A stretch of DNA of 64,000 nucleotides from Corynebacterium sp. 13CS0277 (GTDB lineage Bacteria > Actinomycetota > Actinomycetes > Mycobacteriales > Mycobacteriaceae), in contig NZ_PPDL01000008.1 of assembly GCF_002994655.1 (NCBI RefSeq), forward strand, positions 1 through 64,000, written 5' to 3'. The position numbers and the translations under genes are program-made. The notes under the pieces are model-generated. The model was not told where the DNA came from and did no database searches. It saw only the letters and a program-made list of their open reading frames with translations. This document shows positions 56,001-64,000 of this stretch, piece by piece. The number at the start of each line of letters is the position of its first letter. Within the stretch, counting starts at the first letter, position 1.

Positions 56001-56140
56001 CCGCCCGGCACCTCACTCCCGGGTTCCCCGGGGAATGCGAACGCCCGCCCCGGCATCGCCGCGTGCTGCGGTGGGTGGGGCGGGCGTGGGACACGCTCGT
56101 CGGCGGCTTCCGGATGCTGCGCGATCCGGGGCTGGGGCCG

Positions 56141-56587
56141 CTAGGTGTGCTGGGTCGTCAGCAGGCCCCGCTTCATGCGGGCAATGAGGTTGCTGCGCAG
56201 GTACAGGATGAACGCCCACACAGCGATGAAGACCAGCACCATGATCACCATGGAGTAGTGCACGAAGAACGCGCCGACAAGAGCCACGACCTGCAGGGCG
56301 ATGTTCACCACCAGGTTGACGCGGGTGCGCTGGAAGAAGGCCCACACGAACATGACTACACCGATGGCGGTGACGAACAGCCAGTTCGCGGGCGTCCAGT
56401 ACGCGCCGCTATCCAGGCGCCCAATGACGGTGAGCACCAGCAGCAACGAGATGGATTCCATCACGAGCGTGCCGGCCATGACGCCATTGAGGCCCTTGAG
56501 CGGATCCTTCGCCGGGGCATGTCCCGGGCCCAGCGGCCCATACTCGACGTCGCCAGCAGCAGGCGTGGGGGGCGTGGTGTCACTCAT
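56141..56587 (-). CDS. DUF4233 membrane protein
   Basis: A 148-residue protein with four hydrophobic helices (about 35-55, 65-85, 90-110, 113-132) after a polar N-terminus with PLKGLNGVMAGTLVME, and a short basic tail. DUF4233 proteins accompany folC in actinobacteria; their role is unknown. It overlaps folC by 4 bp (ATGA). Confidence 0.9.
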   Translation of the reverse strand: MSDTTPPTPAAGDVEYGPLGPGHAPAKDPLKGLNGVMAGTLVMESISLLLVLTVIGRLDSGAYWTPANWLFVTAIGVVMFVWAFFQRTRVNLVVNIALQVVALVGAFFVHYSMVIMVLVFIAVWAFILYLRSNLIARMKRGLLTTQHT

Positions 56588-58326
56588 GCGGGGTCCTTTC
56601 CAAACAGGGTGCGGGCCTCGCCCGCAGTGACGACGGAGCCGGTGACAATCACACCGGAGCCGGAGACCTGGCCGCCGGGCTCGTCGGATTCCTCCGCGAG
56701 TTCCACGGCCAGCGCCACCGCACCCGTCAACGTGTCGGCGACGTGCACGCGCTCCTCGCCGAAGATTTCTCGCGCCATCTCCGCGAGCTCCTCGGCGGGC
56801 AGTGCCCGCGGGGAGGAGTTTTCCGTGATGACGACCTCGGTGAGGACTGGCTCCAGGGCGTCGAGGATGCCGCGGGCATCCTTGTCGCCAAGGACGGCGA
56901 CGACGCCGATAAGGCGACGGAAGTCGAAGTCCCGATCAAGGGCCTTCGCCAAGGCCTTCGCCCCATGCGGGTTGTGCGTCGCATCGACGAAGACCGTCGG
57001 GGTGGCGCGGACTCGCTCCAGGCGGCCGGGGCTCTCGACTGCGGCGAAGCCTTCCCGCACGCGGTCGTGGTCGAGCAGGCGGCCGGGGCCGGCGCCGAAG
57101 AACGCCTCCACCGCGGCCAGCGCGCACGCGGCATTCGCCGCCTGGTGCTCGCCCGCCAACGGCAGGAAGATGTCTTCGTACTCCCCGCCCAGGCCCTTAA
57201 GGCTGATGCGCTGCCCGCCGACGGCGAGAGAGGAATCAATGACGCCGAACTCCTGACCAAAGCGAGCCACCGCCGCATCGGCCTCCACGGCGCGCTCCAG
57301 GATGACCTTCATGGCGGCCGGTTCCTGCGCGCCCACAATGGCCACATTGTCCGGCGGGGTGAGCAGGTCACCCATGTCCCAGCGGGGTTTGATGATGCCG
57401 GCCTTTTCGGCGGCGATCTCCTCGATCGTCTCCCCCAGGTAGTCCTGGTGATCCAGGCCCACCGGGGTGATGACAGCGACGTCGGAACGCACCACGTTGG
57501 TGGCATCCCAGCGCCCGCCGAGGCCGACCTCCACGACGGCCACATCGACCGGGGCGTCGGCGAAGGCGGCGAACGCCATCGCGGTGAGTACCTCGAACTT
57601 GCTCATCCGCGGGCCGCCGGCGGCCTCACTGCGGGCGTCGACCATCTCCACATAGGGCTGGATTTCCCGCCACGTGCGGACATAGTCCTTCGGCGACAGC
57701 GGCACCCCATCGATCGCGATGCGCTCGGTGACGAGCTGCAGGTGCGGGCTCGTCGTCCGCCCCGTCCGGCGGGCAAACGCCCGCACGAGCGACTCAATCA
57801 TGCGCACCGTCGACGTCTTGCCGTTCGTGCCCGCCACGTGAATCGTCGGGTACGCCAGCTGCGGGGAGCCGAGGATATCCATCAGCTCCTCCATGCGGGA
57901 CAGGGAGGGGTCGATGGTGACCTCCGACCAGCGGGAATCCAACTCGGCTTCCACCTGGGCCAGCGCCGCCAAGTCCTCAGCGGACACCGGCTCTTGGCTG
58001 CTTTCCTCCGCAGCAGCACCGATCGGCAAGGTCAGCCCCTGGTCGTCGACCCGGAGCTCACCCGTGAGCGGGGTATCGTCCTCCTCACCGTCCTCGTCGT
58101 GCTCAAAGTCCGAAAACCCCAGGCCCGCGGCCGCGAGAGCGGCTTCGACGGCGTTGCCGTCGCGCGGGATGTGGGCGTCCGGAATACCGGCGGCGGCCGC
58201 CAGCTGCTGGATGGCCTCCAGCTGATCCGGGGCGATCTCCTCCGAATCGGCCTCGGAAGGATCGGTGAAGTCCGCGGCGCGGTCGAGGTCAGCGGCCTCG
58301 TCATGAGGGTCGTGAGAGGTAGGCAT
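56584..58326 (-). CDS. folC: Folylpolyglutamate synthase/dihydrofolate synthase
   Basis: A 580-residue Mur-ligase-type enzyme that adds glutamate to (dihydro)folate. HVAGTNGKTST (P-loop, 163-173), SPHLQLVTERI, VVEVGLGGRWDATNV, ITPVGLDHQDYLG and the C-terminal VDATHNPHGAKAL are diagnostic. Most homologues begin where residue 118 is here (AELDSRWSE); the preceding approximately 115 residues are an acidic, Asp/Glu/Ala-rich extension in frame from ATG 58326. Upstream valS ends 214 bp before, and DUF4233 follows with overlap. Confidence 0.95.
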   Translation of the reverse strand: MPTSHDPHDEAADLDRAADFTDPSEADSEEIAPDQLEAIQQLAAAAGIPDAHIPRDGNAVEAALAAAGLGFSDFEHDEDGEEDDTPLTGELRVDDQGLTLPIGAAAEESSQEPVSAEDLAALAQVEAELDSRWSEVTIDPSLSRMEELMDILGSPQLAYPTIHVAGTNGKTSTVRMIESLVRAFARRTGRTTSPHLQLVTERIAIDGVPLSPKDYVRTWREIQPYVEMVDARSEAAGGPRMSKFEVLTAMAFAAFADAPVDVAVVEVGLGGRWDATNVVRSDVAVITPVGLDHQDYLGETIEEIAAEKAGIIKPRWDMGDLLTPPDNVAIVGAQEPAAMKVILERAVEADAAVARFGQEFGVIDSSLAVGGQRISLKGLGGEYEDIFLPLAGEHQAANAACALAAVEAFFGAGPGRLLDHDRVREGFAAVESPGRLERVRATPTVFVDATHNPHGAKALAKALDRDFDFRRLIGVVAVLGDKDARGILDALEPVLTEVVITENSSPRALPAEELAEMAREIFGEERVHVADTLTGAVALAVELAEESDEPGGQVSGSGVIVTGSVVTAGEARTLFGKDPA

Positions 58327-58540
58327 GGTGGTGGGGTAAGCAGTCCTCAAATAAGAAAAAAGTCGGTGCAACGTCACTGCGGCACCGTGTGAACAGCACG
58401 TCGCCGGGTCACGCTCACAGGATAGTCGCCCACGCGGAACGCGGGCGTCGAGCTACAGGCACGACAGCTGCACAAACGCGTGGGGCCGGGGCGGGGTTGT
58501 TGTCTCACCCACCCCGGCCCCACGGCGCACAGAGGTTGTG

Positions 58541-61222
58541 TTACAGCTCGGCGAGGCGGGCGCTGATGCGAGCCACCTCTTCCTCAGCGATGGTGCGGCG
58601 GGCGCGGATCTTCTCCACGACGGCCTCCGGGGCCTTGGCGATGAAGGACTCGTTGGAGAGCTTCTTGCCGGTGGTCTCCAGCTCCTTGTTCGCGACAGCG
58701 AGGTCCTTTTCCAAGCGCTTGCGCTCCGCCTCCTTGTCGACGGTGCCGGAGGTATCCAGCGCGACCGTGATGGTCGCCTGGCTGAGACGAATCTCCAGCT
58801 CGGCGGAAGCCGCGAAGTCCTCTGCCGGGGCGTCGACGCGCGCCATGGAGCGCACCGCGTCCCCTTGGCCGGCGAGGTCGGCGGCGGCGAAGTCGATGGC
58901 GGCCGGCACCCGCTGAGAGGGCTTGACACCCTGATCGGAGCGGAAGCGACGCAGCTCCGTGATGAGCTTCTCCTGGTCGGCGATGCGGCGGCGGGCCACC
59001 TCGTCGGTGGCGACGCCACCGTTGGTGTCCTCTGCCGTCGGCCACGGGGCGATGCACAGCGACTCGCCGCCGGTCAGAGCCTTCCACAGGGCTTCGGTGA
59101 CGAACGGCATCGTCGGGTGCAGCAGGCGCAGCACCACGTCGAGGCAGCGGCCCAAGACCACCTTGGTGTTCTCCCCTGCCGGGCTGGTGCCCTCCCGGGG
59201 GATCTGGGACTTGGCGATCTCCAGGTACCAGTCGCACAGCTCGCCCCAGGCGAACTGGTACAGGGCCTCGTTGGCCTTGGCGAACTGGTAGTTCTCCAGG
59301 TAGTCGTCGACCTGGGCGCGCACCTCTTCCAGGCGGTCGAGGATCCACCGGTCCGCATCGCTGAGCGCTGCGCGCTCCGGCAGGCTATCCACCCGCGCGC
59401 CGTTCATCAGGGCGAACTTGGTGGCGTTGAACAGCTTGGTGGCGAAGTTACGGGAGGACTGGGCGGAATCCTCGCCGACGGGCAGGTCCACGCCCGGGTT
59501 CGCGCCACGCGCCAGAGTGAAGCGCAGCGCGTCGGCACCGTAGCGTTCCACCCAGTCCATGGGGTCGATGCCGTTGCCGAGGGACTTGCTCATCTTGCGG
59601 CCGTGCTCGTCGCGCACCAGGCCGTGGAGGTACAGGTCCTTGAAGGGCACCTGGGGGCGGCCGTCGCGGCCCTCACCCAGGTTGCTGCCCGGCAGGGAGG
59701 CGGCGAAGGTGCCGAACATCATCATGCGGGCCACCCAGAAGAACAGGATGTCGTAGGCGGTGACCAGCACGCTGGTGGGATAGAACTTCTTAAGGTCCGC
59801 GGTGGCGTCCGGCCAGCCCATCGTGGAAAACGGCCACAGCGCGGAGCTGAACCAGGTGTCGAGAACGTCCTCGTCCTGCACGTAGCCTGCCGGCGGCTCC
59901 TCGTCGGGGCCGACGCAGACGATCTCGCCGTCGGGACCGTAGAAGATCGGGATGCGGTGGCCCCACCACAGCTGGCGCGAAATCGTCCAGTCGTGCATGT
60001 CGTCGACCCAGTCGAAGTAGCGCGGCTCCAGGGAGGTCGGGTGCACCTTCGTGTCGCCCTCGCGGATGGCGTCGCCGGCCATCTTGGCCAGTTCATCCAC
60101 CTTGACGAACCACTGCAGGGACAGGCGCGGCTCGATCGGCTCGCCGGAACGCTCCGAGTGGCCGACGGAGTGGACGTAGGGGCGCTTCTCTGCGACGATG
60201 CGGCACTGCTCGGCAAGGGCCTCGCGGATCTTCACGCGCGCCTCGAAGCGGTCCATGCCATCAAACTGGGTGCCGGTGCCGCTGATGTGGCCGGTCTCGT
60301 CCATGATGGTCGGCATGTCGAGGTTGTGGCGCTTGCCGAGGGCGTAGTCGTTCGGGTCGTGGGCCGGGGTGATCTTCACCGCGCCGGTGCCGAACTCGGG
60401 GTCGACGTAGTCGTCGGCGACGACGATCATCTTGCGGTCCGGCAGGAAGGGGTGGTCCAAGGTGGTGCCCACCAGGCCCGTGTAGCGCTCGTCCTCGGGG
60501 TGGACGGCGACGGCAACGTCGCCGAGCATGGTCTCCACGCGGGTGGTGGCGACGATGACGTGCGGTTCGTCGTCGTTGAGGGAGCCGTAGCGGATGGACA
60601 CGAGCTCACCCTCGACGTCCTTGTAGACAACCTCAATGTCACTCACGGCGGTCGTCAGTGCCGGCGACCAGTTCACCAGGCGGTTCGCCCGGTAGATCAT
60701 GCCGCGGTCGTAGAGCTCCTTGAAGATGGTCTGCACCGCGCGGGACAGGCCCTCGTCCATGGTGAAGCGCTCGCGGGACCAGTCGACGGAGTCGCCGATG
60801 GCGCGCATCTGGTTGCCGATACGGCCGCCGAAGTCGCGCTTCCACTCCCACACCCGCTCGATGAATTCTTCGCGGCTGTAATCGAAGCGGTCCTTGCCCT
60901 CAGTTTCCTTGAGCTTGGCCTCCACCTTCGTCTGGGTGGCGATGCCGGCGTGGTCCATGCCGGGCAGCCACAGCACCTCGAAGCCCTGCATGCGCTTGCG
61001 GCGGGCGATGCTGTCCATCAAGGTGTGATCGAGCGCGTGGCCCATGTGCAGCTGGCCGGTGACGTTCGGCGGCGGCAGCACGATGGAGAACGCAGGCTTG
61101 TCACTCGCAGCATCGGCGGTGAAGTAGCCCGCCTCCACCCAGGCGTTGTACATGTCCGCCTCCACGGCGGAAGGATCCCAGGACTTCGGCAGGGATTGTG
61201 CTCGATCATCGGCGTTAGACAT
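58541..61222 (-). CDS. valS: Valyl-tRNA synthetase
   Basis: An 893-residue class I aminoacyl-tRNA synthetase. The HIGH-type motif is HMGH at 59-62 after [14 protein letters not shown] is at 543-547, and the editing (CP1) domain and the C-terminal coiled coil (about 830-893, [20 protein letters not shown]) are complete. ATG 61222 is preferred to ATG 61231 because TAAGAT lies 7 nt upstream, giving a leaderless start. It is upstream of folC in the same direction. Confidence 0.97.
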   Translation of the reverse strand: MSNADDRAQSLPKSWDPSAVEADMYNAWVEAGYFTADAASDKPAFSIVLPPPNVTGQLHMGHALDHTLMDSIARRKRMQGFEVLWLPGMDHAGIATQTKVEAKLKETEGKDRFDYSREEFIERVWEWKRDFGGRIGNQMRAIGDSVDWSRERFTMDEGLSRAVQTIFKELYDRGMIYRANRLVNWSPALTTAVSDIEVVYKDVEGELVSIRYGSLNDDEPHVIVATTRVETMLGDVAVAVHPEDERYTGLVGTTLDHPFLPDRKMIVVADDYVDPEFGTGAVKITPAHDPNDYALGKRHNLDMPTIMDETGHISGTGTQFDGMDRFEARVKIREALAEQCRIVAEKRPYVHSVGHSERSGEPIEPRLSLQWFVKVDELAKMAGDAIREGDTKVHPTSLEPRYFDWVDDMHDWTISRQLWWGHRIPIFYGPDGEIVCVGPDEEPPAGYVQDEDVLDTWFSSALWPFSTMGWPDATADLKKFYPTSVLVTAYDILFFWVARMMMFGTFAASLPGSNLGEGRDGRPQVPFKDLYLHGLVRDEHGRKMSKSLGNGIDPMDWVERYGADALRFTLARGANPGVDLPVGEDSAQSSRNFATKLFNATKFALMNGARVDSLPERAALSDADRWILDRLEEVRAQVDDYLENYQFAKANEALYQFAWGELCDWYLEIAKSQIPREGTSPAGENTKVVLGRCLDVVLRLLHPTMPFVTEALWKALTGGESLCIAPWPTAEDTNGGVATDEVARRRIADQEKLITELRRFRSDQGVKPSQRVPAAIDFAAADLAGQGDAVRSMARVDAPAEDFAASAELEIRLSQATITVALDTSGTVDKEAERKRLEKDLAVANKELETTGKKLSNESFIAKAPEAVVEKIRARRTIAEEEVARISARLAEL

Positions 61223-61229
61223 GGCAGTC

Positions 61230-61235
61230 ATCTTA
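61230..61235 (-). promoter_or_regulatory. Possible -10 of a leaderless valS transcript
   Basis: TAAGAT on the minus strand, 7 nt before ATG 61222, with no ribosome-binding site between. No T-box element was recognised upstream; the 420-bp divergent gap (61223-61641) otherwise holds no gene. Confidence 0.4.
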
Positions 61236-61627
61236 GCGGCTTGGCCCACCGCCTCCCCTACCGGCCGCAATACCCCGCGCCCGCGGGCGGGGTTCGCGAC
61301 GGCCATCTCCCCCACGGCCGCCGGCGATGGTCACTTCAGCAACCGGACCCGGCGCCCCACCCGTGGGGCGGACGCCGAGTGTGCAGCATGTGTGTTTCGA
61401 CACACCGCGACTCCAGTGCGAGAGCCAGCGCGACTGCATTTTTTGGCGGCGCCGCGGCCATCACTGAAGCAGCGCTTCATACCCCTTAGCGCTGGTACAG
61501 CCCGTGTTAGGCGGGCACATGGGCGCCATGAGCCGGGCGGGTGAGTCACCCGTGCAAGTTATACGGGGCGCGACATGGAACGCTTGAACAAGATTCAAAA
61601 AATCGAGACGCGGCGGCCTTCGCGTCG

Positions 61628-61633
61628 TAAACT
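61628..61633 (+). promoter_or_regulatory. Possible -10 of the peptide transporter gene
   Basis: TAAACT lies 8 nt before the ATG at 61642. Further upstream TTGAACAAGATTCAA (61584-61598) is a 5-bp inverted repeat that could be an operator. Confidence 0.4.
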
Positions 61634-61641
61634 CCCGAGTC

Positions 61642-63141
<1,500 letters not shown>

Positions 63142-63360
63142 GCACCCCACCACCGCGTTCGCCACCCGCCATCCCGGGCGGACACGCGCCCGGCACACAG
63201 CTCCGAACGCGTGGGTTTATCTCCCCCGCCCCGCCGCACCTCACTGCACACCACCTCCCCTCCCGGCAGGTGGCCTGAGGTCGGCGGGGCGTCGGCGTCT
63301 GGAGGGGACGACACGATCGCGGGGATACCCCGCCAGCCCGCGTTGGGCTGCCTGCACGCA

Positions 63361-63414
63361 CAACAGCCGGGCCGCAGCCCCCACAGGTGGTGTGTGGGTG
63401 CGGCCCGGCTGTTG
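63361..63414. terminator. Bidirectional terminator-like hairpin between the peptide transporter gene and mdh
   Basis: CAACAGCCGGGCCGCA and TGCGGCCCGGCTGTTG form a perfect 16-bp stem, with CCCACA/TGTGGG inside. It lies 44 bp after the mdh stop. The rest of the 316-bp convergent gap is empty. Confidence 0.7.
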
Positions 63415-63457
63415 GCCCCCGGTGAGAAGGGGGTGTGCGCGGTGGACGCGGGTCGGC

Positions 63458-64000
<543 letters not shown>

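Noticed and set aside
55997..56140. Small frame starting ATGA-overlapped with the acidic orphan gene
   Set aside because: It runs on antisense through DUF4233 and folC with no domain; the overlap is probably chance.
58538..61489. A 983-residue open frame antisense to valS
   Set aside because: valS is unmistakable on the minus strand; the antisense frame is a codon-bias shadow.
61223..61641. T-box leader for valS
   Set aside because: No T-box sequence was seen, and valS appears to be leaderless.

Overview
The window is high-GC chromosomal DNA from a Corynebacterium-like actinobacterium. The evidence is the conserved mycolata gene order (lepA, rpsT, holA, comEC-comEA, degV-like, gpgP-rsfS, nadD, proA/proB, obg, rpmA-rplU, rne, ndk, DUF4233-folC, valS, mdh), a class C sortase with a pilin, and frequent GTG or leaderless starts. 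No rRNA, tRNA, insertion sequence, prophage or CRISPR array was recognised. The window starts just after an unseen + strand gene and ends inside mdh.

Layout. 0.1-6 kb: an S33-type alpha/beta hydrolase, a two-gene sortase/pilin locus and a neocarzinostatin-fold lipoprotein. 6-20 kb: a pRiA4b ORF-3-domain protein, lepA, a solitary PemK/MazF-like gene, rpsT, holA, comEC-comEA, a DegV protein, gpgP-rsfS, a CPBP membrane protease and nadD. 20-25 kb: two paralogous GNAT-like genes flanking a small secreted protein. 25-37 kb: proA and proB separated by an AddB-like/AddA-like helicase-nuclease pair, then obg. 37-42 kb: rpmA-rplU and a 1,401-residue RNase E/G with an IF-2 N-terminal domain. 43.5-44.4 kb: a small membrane protein overlapping a winged-helix regulator. 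44.4-52.7 kb: a metal/peptide-type ABC transporter locus. 53-64 kb: GNAT, ndk, an acidic orphan protein, DUF4233-folC, valS, a POT peptide transporter and mdh.

The most interesting segment is 44.4-52.7 kb. A nearly perfect B12 box, the 3' signature of a cobalamin riboswitch, lies upstream of two ABC ATPases of the peptide/nickel (Opp/Nik) family. They are followed by an MFS transporter with a His/Cys-rich cytoplasmic tail, a solute-binding lipoprotein, a single-chain fusion of both permease subunits, and a ketopantoate-reductase-like protein. All are on the minus strand. A hairpin with a pyrimidine tail separates the binding protein from the permease. I infer a B12-repressed uptake (and perhaps efflux) system for cobalt or a cobalt-containing compound; the substrate is not proven by the sequence.

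Other points of interest: an approximately 265-residue Ala/Pro/Gly/Arg-rich extension on the sortase; a one-domain pilin with an altered pilin motif; an AddB-like subunit without the usual Fe-S cysteine at the expected place; paired GTCACGTGAC palindromes and a 21-bp tandem repeat upstream of genes of unknown function; and a recurring -10 hexamer 7-8 nt before the start codon that suggests leaderless transcripts.
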